Source: JBPBQZ01 sp050955105 (GTDB lineage Bacteria > Pseudomonadota > Gammaproteobacteria > Burkholderiales > Burkholderiaceae). Taken from it: a stretch of DNA of 30,286 nucleotides. Both the position numbers and the translations under genes were made by a program. The DNA is taken from the NCBI GenBank assembly GCA_050955105.1, contig JBPBQZ010000093.1, positions 1 to 30,286 of the forward strand. Reading direction: 5' to 3'. How positions within the stretch are numbered: position 1 is the stretch's first letter; each line of letters begins with the position of its first letter. This document shows, one piece after another, positions 23,307 through 30,286 of the stretch. The notes under the pieces were generated by a model, which had not been told where the DNA came from, did not search any database, and worked only from the letters and a program-made list of their open reading frames with translations.

Positions 23307-26300
23307 TCAACGGAGCACGGAGCAGCGGCAATCCACTCCTTGTTCGCTTAAGCTGCCTGACCAGCGAGATACGAGATAGTTGTCTTCCTTGTCGGCTGCG
23401 CGACGTACATCTGAAATACTTTCGGTCAGGCGGTGACCGGTGGCCGCATCGAATGGGCCAGCTAATTGCCGAGCGATCTGACGCGGATACACACATCCGA
23501 AATGCAATAAAATGTCGTCGACCAAGGTCGTCAGCGATGAGCGGCTCGAATAGGCATTTGCGCCGCTTGCGATGATCTGGTCATCCGCCGCTAATATCGG
23601 TGCGAAAAGAGACACCAGGCCGAGCAGTAATTGTCTAGCGGGTTCGACCGGCCGAAGGTCGATTTCCGACAAATAAACCATCCCCTGACTGTGAAAGACG
23701 ATCTGGCGGTTTGCGTCATCGATATCGAACAAAGTGCGTGCATCAGTGTCTGCCGCCGTCGAGCTTTCAGCGGTTCGCCAAATCAAGGTCCATCGACGAT
23801 CCGAAGGTCGCCAGGCGCGAATCCATGGCGCTGCCAGATTGACCAATGCATTACTTCCTTTTATTGAATTGAACAGAATTTGCGTATGGGCACGCTCGGT
23901 CGAGCTGCCACCGAAATCAAAATAGGCGGCAAGATTAGCCCGGTCGCCAGGCCAAGCCCGTAGGTCTTCTGCGTAATCCATCATGAGGCTGGCGACGCTT
24001 TCGAAGCCGGCTACGGCTGGCCGCCGCGCCAACTCTGTTCCGAAAATTATTTCATTTCCCATAGCGGGCGGCCGTCCGTTATCTAGCAACCGGTCGAGCA
24101 GGCGATCTTCGATCGCGGTTTCGTGCGCGGCTTGCACGAACAATCGGGATGGATTTTCATGGGGACGGGCTTGCACCGCGAGATGTGGCGGGAGCGGGTG
24201 TGCATACATCACGCGCGGCAGGGCAACGTCGCCTCGATCGAATGCAATGCGGGCTGCGAAATATGAGACGCCGCCGCGATGCGTCAGGCCATTCCGGCCG
24301 CGGTCCGGGTCGAAATTGCCCGTTATCGCGTGCATTACTTCGTGATCGATGGCCTGCTCGAAAGTGGTCGGCGTCTCGCCCCGCGGGCTCATATATGGCG
24401 AAAGACTATTGCGACGCCCGGGCGGCGTCAGGACAATTCTTTTTGTGTCAAAGGAAGTATGAGGGGTGACGGGCCGGTCTTCTATAACGATGCGCCACGC
24501 TTCCTTACGTCGTTCGGCGGCGTTCAGAAGGCGCACAAAATCCCAACTGTTCTCCAGCGTCATTTGTAGATACTGAGAAACACGTGCCGCGGTGCTCTCG
24601 TCCATGTCTATCGTAAACATCCGATTCAGTGCCTTGCGCGCTGCCTTTCTATCGAAATCAGGGCGCGAGCTCAGGAAATTTCGAACCTGAACAATTGTGA
24701 TGCGTTCGTTGAAGGTGGCGCTATCGCGTATTAGCGGGGGTATGAATGGATCTTCCCGCAAGGCCGGCCGCGAGTAGTAGTTGCGATCGAGTGGATCGAG
24801 ATAAACTGGATCCGCTCCTTCTATTGGCCGGCCGGTGGCCATATCCAGTTCACGGAAATGGGCGTCGATGGGTTCAAGTCGGACAAGCCGGCCGTCATTC
24901 GACAATTTTGCGATGAAGTGGTCGCTTTCCATCGGAGTCTGCGCGTCGCCAGGAAGGGTTCGCTGGAGTGTTTCATGGGCTTTGCGCGGGCCGACCGGGC
25001 GTTGAATCGCATAGATACGAGCGGTGGGCATCGGCGGCGCTGCCGCTTTCTCGATGGCGTAGCTGGCCTTGACGGTGTCGAACAAATCGGTCGCTTTGCC
25101 GGCCGCCCGCAAGGCCATCTGCGAGGCCAGCGGCAGGCCGCGCAGCCCGTTGCGGAATGTTTTTCCGGCTGCCAGTGCGCGGCGCAAGATAGGCGACCCG
25201 AAAAACACCAGATCAGCTCCCAACATGGCGGTGTTCCATGCCACGCTCAAAGGATCGTTATCCTTGGCGCTGTCGATCAAAGCCCTGCCGGAACCGATGA
25301 TGGGCGTGAGGTCGAGCAAGAGTGCGCCGAGGTCGATATCACTCTGAGCGCTGCCAATGGCTGGTGTGCGATTCGCCAACTCTTTCTTCATGCGGCTTGT
25401 CAGCAACGCTGCCGTGATCGGCATTTTCCTTTCTCGAAAAAACTCCAGTGCGTGATGGCCTAGCCAGCCGCTTTCGATCAGGCCGCGCAAATATGCGTCG
25501 ATTTCGGCCTCCATTAATGCTGCCGCATCCATGACTATGTGAGTCTCCATGGGTTCGTTTCGGCGCATCGCCCAAAGGAATGCCTCGGGCAGGTTGTAGC
25601 CGATTCTGACCCGTGTTTTCATGGGGCCAACATTTATGAAAAGGCCTCTTGGATAGTGATGATTTATGTCCGAGAGTGAATGGCCGGCGGCCAGCAGTAT
25701 GCGAATGGCAGCCTGTGTTGCGTCGAAAGGCGCCGGGCTATCGAAGCGTGCCATGGTGCGGCCACGCAGCCATTCAATCGCGCAGGCGGCTTTTTCGAGA
25801 TCAGTATTAACGCCGTGCGGCGAGCTTTGCTGGATAGGGTCGGTTGAACCGGGCATCACCGACGTATCCCGGTTATGTGCCGCGTTGGTCGCGCTTGCAT
25901 CGGTCGCCCGCGGTGCCCAATTGTTGCCGTCTACCAGATTGAGTTCTTCTGCCATCTGCTCAAAATCGATCCCGTACGCAGCCTGTAAATGCATGGCCGC
26001 CAACAACTCCGGCGCGATGGGATAGTCGACCGCTTTCATCGCCCATCGTCCTACTATCTCGTTAAAGGCCTGGCGCATCACATGCTTGTCCAGCCAGGTG
26101 GAGGGCACTGGCAGCGCATTGGCCGCATACACTCGCAGCAGCGCGCTGTGCATCGATTGTTCTGGCGTGCCGATCGGGTACAAAGTGCTTTCGCCCAGCT
26201 GCTCCAGACGTTGCGTGATTGCTTCATCCGCTTGCGCGCGAGCGGCACCAGCGGGAGGCAACCCGACGAGCCAGGTTTGCCGCACTTGCTCCGGGTTGAG

Positions 26301-27380
26301 TCCACGTGCTGCACAGAAGGAGAAGCCGTCGTGGCGCGGCCGACCAGGTGTCGATGGAATCGGCTCTAGTCCGATCAATCGATCTGCGAGATGTTGTGCC
26401 GCAACGGCTTTCCTGACCGCGGAGCGAGCGGTCCGCAACAAGCCTTGGTGGTCTATGTCGAAGCGGTCATTGACGAACCCCTGAAGAAATGATCCGGTCT
26501 CTAGCCGATTGAGTGCCAATGCGAACGCCGAGAACAAAAATTGTTCGCGATGCGCTCCGTATTGAGGATCTTCAATGTCCGGCAGGGGCTGCGGCGTCGT
26601 CGCACCGTCCTGGGCAAAAATTGCGTTCAACAGCTGCAACGGCCGTGACGCCAGCTTGGCGGCACGCCCCCAGTCGATCCAGCTTTCCAGCCAGCGCATC
26701 TCGTTATACCGCTGGAAATCGCTGAATACCGGAATGCGCCGAGAGGGCTGTCGCACCCGTTCACCGAGAAAGCGCCGCATGGCATCGATACGCATTGTGT
26801 GCGAGGGATGGCAGGTCGTGATGTTGCGTGGCGACAGATTGCTAGCGACGGTTGGTCGTGAGTCAGAGAACTTTCTTAATGCGAAGAGCGATTCCAACCA
26901 TTGTGAGACAGATGACGCTTCTCGAAAGGCCATGGCATCCGCGCCGAACACTGGTTCCTGCAGAATGGCCGTTTCCAGTTTTCTTAGTCCGGCGTACAGC
27001 GACGCCGCGCCTTGATCGCTCAGATTTCCACACGCAGCGAACCGTTGCGTGAGCACGCGCGCAGCGTCCCTTTCCGAAGGCGGTACATCGATGCGATCGC
27101 TCGGCTCGAGTTGCACTGGGGCCAACTCGGCAGTGAGCCGGTCGACCCGTATGCGCTGACATGTGTCGAGCCAGAATGCTTTCGCGTCCGACGCGGTGAA
27201 GCCTGGAGCGGAACAAAGCGGCACGTGCGTGGCGGAGGGCGTGTCGAATCGGTCGGCGGCGAGCGAGAGGGCGGGTATGCTGGCGACGGCTGAAGTGGGC
27301 GCAATGGCGCGGGACAGCGGGGCATTGAGCGTTAGAGTGCTTGCCGCTGCGTTGGCAGGGGATATGTTGCTATATGGCAT
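23307..27380 (-). CDS. Giant (1357 aa) putative secreted effector/toxin with HExxH motif
   Basis: Unrecognised by name. Residues 1-60 are rich in Ser, Ala, Thr and Pro with no Sec signal. Residues 100-481 form a helical module shared with the 484-aa neighbour (RDAARVLTQRFAACG, QWLESLFALRKF, RYNEMRWLESW, STLYPIGTPEQSMHS). A Ser/Asn/Thr-rich linker (482-520) leads to a middle segment from about 550 to 685, mostly absent from the split copy. LLLDLTPIIGSGRALID and WNTAMLGADLVFFGSPILRRAL (687-735) form a hydrophobic region like pretoxin segments. HEVMH at 1013-1017 follows the strand RIVLTP, and GNEIIFGTE (1108-1116) is a candidate third-ligand site. The protein ends in DCRCSVLR. I chose ATG 27380, preceded by AAGGAG (12-base spacing); the frame extends 47 untypical residues further. 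An effector or toxin role is inference. Confidence 0.7.
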   Translation of the reverse strand: MPYSNISPANAAASTLTLNAPLSRAIAPTSAVASIPALSLAADRFDTPSATHVPLCSAPGFTASDAKAFWLDTCQRIRVDRLTAELAPVQLEPSDRIDVPPSERDAARVLTQRFAACGNLSDQGAASLYAGLRKLETAILQEPVFGADAMAFREASSVSQWLESLFALRKFSDSRPTVASNLSPRNITTCHPSHTMRIDAMRRFLGERVRQPSRRIPVFSDFQRYNEMRWLESWIDWGRAAKLASRPLQLLNAIFAQDGATTPQPLPDIEDPQYGAHREQFLFSAFALALNRLETGSFLQGFVNDRFDIDHQGLLRTARSAVRKAVAAQHLADRLIGLEPIPSTPGRPRHDGFSFCAARGLNPEQVRQTWLVGLPPAGAARAQADEAITQRLEQLGESTLYPIGTPEQSMHSALLRVYAANALPVPSTWLDKHVMRQAFNEIVGRWAMKAVDYPIAPELLAAMHLQAAYGIDFEQMAEELNLVDGNNWAPRATDASATNAAHNRDTSVMPGSTDPIQQSSPHGVNTDLEKAACAIEWLRGRTMARFDSPAPFDATQAAIRILLAAGHSLSDINHHYPRGLFINVGPMKTRVRIGYNLPEAFLWAMRRNEPMETHIVMDAAALMEAEIDAYLRGLIESGWLGHHALEFFRERKMPITAALLTSRMKKELANRTPAIGSAQSDIDLGALLLDLTPIIGSGRALIDSAKDNDPLSVAWNTAMLGADLVFFGSPILRRALAAGKTFRNGLRGLPLASQMALRAAGKATDLFDTVKASYAIEKAAAPPMPTARIYAIQRPVGPRKAHETLQRTLPGDAQTPMESDHFIAKLSNDGRLVRLEPIDAHFRELDMATGRPIEGADPVYLDPLDRNYYSRPALREDPFIPPLIRDSATFNERITIVQVRNFLSSRPDFDRKAARKALNRMFTIDMDESTAARVSQYLQMTLENSWDFVRLLNAAERRKEAWRIVIEDRPVTPHTSFDTKRIVLTPPGRRNSLSPYMSPRGETPTTFEQAIDHEVMHAITGNFDPDRGRNGLTHRGGVSYFAARIAFDRGDVALPRVMYAHPLPPHLAVQARPHENPSRLFVQAAHETAIEDRLLDRLLDNGRPPAMGNEIIFGTELARRPAVAGFESVASLMMDYAEDLRAWPGDRANLAAYFDFGGSSTERAHTQILFNSIKGSNALVNLAAPWIRAWRPSDRRWTLIWRTAESSTAADTDARTLFDIDDANRQIVFHSQGMVYLSEIDLRPVEPARQLLLGLVSLFAPILAADDQIIASGANAYSSRSSLTTLVDDILLHFGCVYPRQIARQLAGPFDAATGHRLTESISDVRRAADKEDNYLVSRWSGSLSEQGVDCRCSVLR

Positions 27381-27657
27381 AGGCGATTCACGCTCCTTAC
27401 AAGACATCGACCGCGCCCACGTCGAGCTAGGATCGCTGGGCGATTGGAATCGAGCGAAGATAGCGAACCGCCGAACCGCCTGTCGAGCAGTGTGAGCAAT
27501 GCCACACCTTAGCCAGAACACCTCCTATCGTTTGGCGCAAAAGGGCCGAAGAATGGATCGCGCTTCTACCAGCATCGCGACGCGCCGGCATATTGACCGT
27601 GGATGGCTCGGTGATGCGAGCGCTGCGTATAATCCGTCGCCCCCCATGAAGGAGATG
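27381..27657. promoter_or_regulatory. Divergent intergenic region between giant protein and SulP leader ORF
   Basis: This region of about 280 bases separates the - strand giant-protein gene from the + strand transporter unit. It holds the AAGGAG ribosome site of the giant gene (complement of 27393-27398) and TATAAT at 27628-27633 for the + strand. On the - strand, TTCG occurs three times in 27455-27475 (spacers 4-5), but no TTCG-N16-TTCG hrpII box or plant-inducible-promoter box is present. A longer + strand frame from 27499 has no coding character before 27646. Confidence 0.4.
27628..27633 (+). promoter_or_regulatory. -10 box candidate (TATAAT) for leader ORF and SulP gene
   Basis: A consensus TATAAT lies 28 bases upstream of the leader ORF start. 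TTGACC at 27593-27598 resembles a -35 box but is 29 bases away, too far for normal spacing, so the -35 contact remains unclear. Confidence 0.4.
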
Positions 27658-27660
27658 TCG

Positions 27661-27744
27661 ATGACTGTTCTGCCCGATCTGCTGCCAAGCCCACGCGTGG
27701 TCGCCGCACAGCGGCTTGGCGCCCTCGGCACCGCCGAGGCGTGA
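27661..27744 (+). CDS. Small leader-like ORF upstream of the SulP transporter
   Basis: A 27-residue frame (MTVLPDLLPSPRVVAAQRLG..., ending TAEA) starts at ATG 27661 with a strong AAGGAG (27649-27654) six bases upstream, and stops 13 bases before the transporter ATG. I recognise no family. It could be a translated leader that couples or tunes translation of the transporter, whose own ribosome site is poor. It could also be the leftover N-terminus of a lost gene. It shows no run of one amino acid, so classical attenuation is not evident. Confidence 0.4.
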   Translation: MTVLPDLLPSPRVVAAQRLGALGTAEA

Positions 27745-27757
27745 CGGGATTATTGGA

Positions 27758-29245
27758 ATGAAGATTCAATCACGCCGGGAACAATGGCTGCCTAACATCC
27801 CGAGCAACATGCTCGCGGGTCTCACCTCGTCGTTTGCGCTGGTTCCCGAGTGCATCGCCTTCGCATTGGTAGCGCATCTCAACCCGTTGATGGGGCTTTA
27901 TGGCGCCTTCATCATTTGCGCGCTGACAGCCATCTTCGGCGGCAGGCCCGGCATGATTTCGGGCGCGGCGGGTTCGATGGCAGTGGTCATCGTCGCGCTC
28001 GTGGTGCAGCACGGGGTTCAATATCTGTTGGCGACCGTGGTTCTAGGCGGCGCGCTGATGATGCTTTTCGGGATATTGCGTCTCGGCAAGCTGATCCGCA
28101 TGGTGCCGCATCCGGTGATGCTCGGCTTCGTCAATGGACTGGCCATCATCATCGCGCTGGCGCAGTTGGAGCACTTCAAGCGTGCCACGCCGCAAGGTGA
28201 GGTATGGCTGCAAGGCACACCGCTAGCTGCGATGTGCGCATTGGTCGGCCTGACGATGCTGATCGTCTATCTACTGCCCCGTCTCACCAAGGCCATACCG
28301 CCGGCTCTGGTCGCCATCGTCGGCGTGGGCTTGCTGAGCCAGCTCTTGCATTGGCCTACGCCAACCCTGGGCGACATGGCGCATATCGCGGGCGCCTTTC
28401 CGAGCTTTCAGTTGCCGCAGGTGCCCCTCGACCTGGGAACGTTGAAGATTGTCTTTCCTTACGCGGCCCTCATGGCCATCGTCGGTTTGCTGGAAACGCT
28501 GCTGACATTCAACCTGACCGACGAAATTACCGAAACACTGGGCCGCCCGAACCGCGAGTGCCTCGCGCTCGGTGCATCGAATGTCATTTCAGGTTTATTC
28601 GGCGGCATGGGGGGCTGTGCCATGATTGGTCAAACGATGATCAATCTGAGTTCGGGCGGGCGCACCCGTGTGTCGGGTGCAACGAGCGGTGTGATGATTC
28701 TGCTGTTCGTGCTCTTCTTGTCACCGCTTATCGAACGTATCCCCTTGGCCGCGTTGGTGGGTGTCATGTTCGTCGTTTCACAGCAGACCTTCTCCTGGGG
28801 ATCTCTGCGGGTGCTGGGCAAAGTCCCCCGCAACGATGCGCTGGTGATTATTGCCGTGACAGTCATCACCGTTTTCACTGATTTGGCGATAGCGGTACTT
28901 TGCGGCATCGTTATTGCCGCATTGAATTTCGCCTGGCAACATGCGCGCGAGATACGTGCCGAGGTGACGAGCACGGCAGAAGGGGCGCGCATCTATGCGT
29001 TGCATGGCACCCTGTTCTTCGCATCGACGGCAAATTTCCAGGACTTGTTTCGGGCGCAAAACGATCCCGCTCAGGTCATCGTCGATTGCCAGCACTTGCA
29101 CGTGGCTGATCACTCCGCCATCGCCGCCTTCGAAACGCTCCAGGAGCGCTATAAGAAGGGTGGCAAGCGCCTGGCGTTCGTCAATCTGTCTGCACGCAAT
29201 CAACGCATGCTCGAACGAGCTGGGGTGCCTCTTGGCGGCGCCTGA
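27758..29245 (+). CDS. SulP-family anion transporter with STAS domain
   Basis: A 495-aa inner-membrane carrier with about 12-14 membrane segments followed by a cytoplasmic STAS domain (about 410-490). The opening NIPSNMLAGLTSSFALVPECIAFALVAHLNPLMGLYGAFI is the SulP signature region. PGMISGAAGSMAVVI, LIRMVPHPVMLGFVNGLAIII and GLFGGMGGCAMIGQTMINLSSGGRTRVSG follow. The last resembles the BicA-like branch, which moves bicarbonate with Na+; sulfate or a dicarboxylate is also possible. STAS features are ALHGTLFFASTANFQDLF and VIVDCQHLHVADHSAIAAFETL. ATG 27758 has only a weak GGGAT upstream; the small ORF before it may drive its translation. The gene stands alone downstream. Confidence 0.9.
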   Translation: MKIQSRREQWLPNIPSNMLAGLTSSFALVPECIAFALVAHLNPLMGLYGAFIICALTAIFGGRPGMISGAAGSMAVVIVALVVQHGVQYLLATVVLGGALMMLFGILRLGKLIRMVPHPVMLGFVNGLAIIIALAQLEHFKRATPQGEVWLQGTPLAAMCALVGLTMLIVYLLPRLTKAIPPALVAIVGVGLLSQLLHWPTPTLGDMAHIAGAFPSFQLPQVPLDLGTLKIVFPYAALMAIVGLLETLLTFNLTDEITETLGRPNRECLALGASNVISGLFGGMGGCAMIGQTMINLSSGGRTRVSGATSGVMILLFVLFLSPLIERIPLAALVGVMFVVSQQTFSWGSLRVLGKVPRNDALVIIAVTVITVFTDLAIAVLCGIVIAALNFAWQHAREIRAEVTSTAEGARIYALHGTLFFASTANFQDLFRAQNDPAQVIVDCQHLHVADHSAIAAFETLQERYKKGGKRLAFVNLSARNQRMLERAGVPLGGA

Positions 29246-29300
29246 AGCCGTGTTAGGCCGCCTATTCTTGCGAGGCTGCCGGCATTTGGGCTGGGAGCAG

Positions 29301-29328
29301 CGTGCGCCACAAGCGGCGCGCGTCCGCT
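29301..29328. terminator. Possible hairpin terminator after the SulP gene
   Basis: CGTGCGCC (29301-29308) pairs with GGCGCGCG (29315-29322) over eight positions with one G-U, loop ACAAGC. A short, interrupted T stretch (to about 29331) follows. It lies between the convergent SulP and DUF4148-like genes. The weak T-run keeps confidence low. Confidence 0.3.
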
Positions 29329-29340
29329 TTTCCGGATCGT

Positions 29341-29637
29341 TTACTGGCTTGCCGGGGTTCCCGCCTGAACTTTCTTTTCCGCTGCCTGGATATCGTTCGG
29401 ATAGTCCGGGTTTCTGATGGCTGGCTGATAGCCGGCGTCCTCGAGTTTCTTCAGCTCCGCATCATTTTTCTTGCGTGCCTGCTTACGGGCAATCTTGCGC
29501 TGCATTTTTGCACTGACGGGGGCGCTGGCGTTGGTCGCCGAGGCGTCCGGCGTCATAGTCTGGGCTGCGGCTGGCAAGACAAATGCGAGTGTTGAGCCGA
29601 CTATTACTAACAGCCTTGATGTAAAAAAATTGGTCAT
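29341..29637 (-). CDS. Small secreted DUF4148-like protein
   Basis: A 98-aa exported protein. The N-terminal signal peptide has basic and hydrophobic parts (FFTSRLLVIVGSTLAFVLPAAAQ), with cleavage likely after residue 25 or 26. The mature part has a Lys/Arg/Ala-rich helix (KMQRKIARKQARKKNDAELKKL), then LEDAGYQPAIRNPDYPNDIQAAEKKV, the characteristic DUF4148 ending common in Burkholderia relatives. It presumably works in the periplasm or outside; the function of the family is not known. GAGAG lies upstream of ATG 29637. It is the best taxonomic marker in the window. Confidence 0.75.
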   Translation of the reverse strand: MTNFFTSRLLVIVGSTLAFVLPAAAQTMTPDASATNASAPVSAKMQRKIARKQARKKNDAELKKLEDAGYQPAIRNPDYPNDIQAAEKKVQAGTPASQ

Positions 29638-29788
29638 AACGGTCTCTCTTGTTGGCCATTCCTTTCAAGGGGGAGGCGAGCGTTTGGGCAAATGTTCTTC
29701 GCTTTACTCCCCCACCGCGAGCAAAAAGCATTCCCCCGCCGCAGACGCGCGCACGACGAACCGGTGACCTTGGCCTTGCGCCGCAGCG

Positions 29789-30286
29789 CTACTTGCCGAG
29801 TAGTCGAGCATCGCCATATCTTGCGGCAATCCATCCGCTTATGCTTTCTGGAGGTATCGCGCGCGAGAACAAATAACCTTGAACGACATCGCAGCGCAGA
29901 TCCTTCAGCAGATCATATTGGCGCCTTGTTTCAACGCCTTCCGCGACCACCGTGAGCCCAAGGCTCGAACCCATCGCCACCACCCCGGAAACCAGTGCCC
30001 GTAGCCGCGTGTCCTCCAGTGCTTTCTCGATAAACATGCGGTCCAGCTTGACCTCGGTCACCGGCAGATTGACGAGGCTCGACAGATTGGAGAAGCCTGT
30101 CCCAAAATCATCGATCGACAGCCCGACGTCCATTTGACGGAGCCGACGCACCACGTCATGCATATCCGGGGTCAAGGTCGTCGCGGTACTTTCCGTCAGT
30201 TCAATCGTCAGGCTCGAGGCGGGGATACGGTACTCATTCAACAAACTGGCCACATAGTCAGAGAGGTCGTAGCGACGAAAATTGGC
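29789..30286 (-). CDS. EAL-domain c-di-GMP phosphodiesterase (5' end outside the window)
   Basis: The frame is open to the right edge and continues beyond it; an internal GTG at 30253 is not the real start. The visible 165 residues are the C-terminal part of an EAL domain. ANFRRYDLSDYVASLL begins it, then IELTES with its Glu, IDDFGTGFSNLSSL with both Asp residues, VTEVKLDRMFI with Lys, VVAEGVET with Glu, and DVVQGYLFSRAIPP with Gln. All catalytic and metal residues in this part are intact, so active hydrolysis of c-di-GMP to pGpG is likely. The EAL motif itself and any sensory, GGDEF or membrane parts lie outside the window. Confidence 0.92.
   Translation of the reverse strand, partial: ANFRRYDLSDYVASLLNEYRIPASSLTIELTESTATTLTPDMHDVVRRLRQMDVGLSIDDFGTGFSNLSSLVNLPVTEVKLDRMFIEKALEDTRLRALVSGVVAMGSSLGLTVVAEGVETRRQYDLLKDLRCDVVQGYLFSRAIPPESISGWIAARYGDARLLGK

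Noticed and set aside
27455..27475. Three TTCG tetramers on the - strand upstream of the giant gene, suggesting an hrpII or PIP box for a type III effector
   Set aside because: Spacers are 4, 5 and 13 bases, not the 15-16 required between two TTCG elements, so they are not a recognisable box.

Overview
The window looks like chromosomal DNA of a Burkholderiales bacterium, most likely Burkholderiaceae. It is GC-rich with dense, mostly short-spaced genes. It carries aromatic-catabolism genes, and a small secreted protein (29341-29637) ends in the ELxxLexAGYxP...YPxDIQAAE pattern I associate with the DUF4148 family, which is common in that group. This assignment is inference; no rRNA or housekeeping marker is present. 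No tRNA, rRNA, CRISPR array or insertion sequence was recognised.

Region 1 (1-9973) is catabolic. Four tightly coupled + strand genes encode the lower meta-cleavage pathway: 2-oxopent-4-enoate hydratase, 4-oxalocrotonate decarboxylase, acylating acetaldehyde dehydrogenase and 4-hydroxy-2-oxovalerate aldolase. Together they turn 4-oxalocrotonate or 2-oxopentenoate into pyruvate and acetyl-CoA. The first gene abuts the window edge, so the upper pathway probably lies to the left. An IclR regulator and a cupin protein follow on the - strand, divergent from an aromatic-acid-type MFS importer. The control region between cupin and importer holds two inverted copies of a 17-base sequence and a separate 16-base palindrome. 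Next come a second - strand cluster (isochorismatase-like hydrolase, 14-TM efflux pump, carboxymuconolactone-decarboxylase-like protein) and a divergent TetR regulator, with a near-perfect palindrome over the shared promoter.

Region 2 (10008-14815) is mixed: a DUF1778/GNAT toxin-antitoxin pair, a RIO1-type kinase, a cardiolipin synthase, a MAPEG protein, a DUF1348 protein and a decayed receiver domain. Region 3 (14849-19517) holds a nitronate-monooxygenase-like enzyme overlapping a class III CoA-transferase, then a divergent acyl-CoA dehydrogenase and a LigB-type dioxygenase.

Region 4 (19548-27380) is the unusual part. Two tandem - strand loci encode very large paralogous proteins that I cannot name. 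One is intact (1357 aa). The other is cut by a single in-frame TGA into 484-aa and 711-aa open frames, and also lacks about 98 residues in the middle. Both carry an HExxH zinc-protease motif, a hydrophobic DxxPxxG segment of the kind seen in toxins and effectors, a Ser/Ala/Thr/Pro-rich N-terminus and a conserved Cys-x-Cys near the C-terminus. I infer a secreted toxin or effector family; no secretion system is visible.

Region 5 (27628-30286) has a SulP/STAS anion transporter preceded by a small leader-like ORF, the DUF4148-like secreted protein, and the C-terminal part of an EAL-domain c-di-GMP phosphodiesterase that runs off the right edge.
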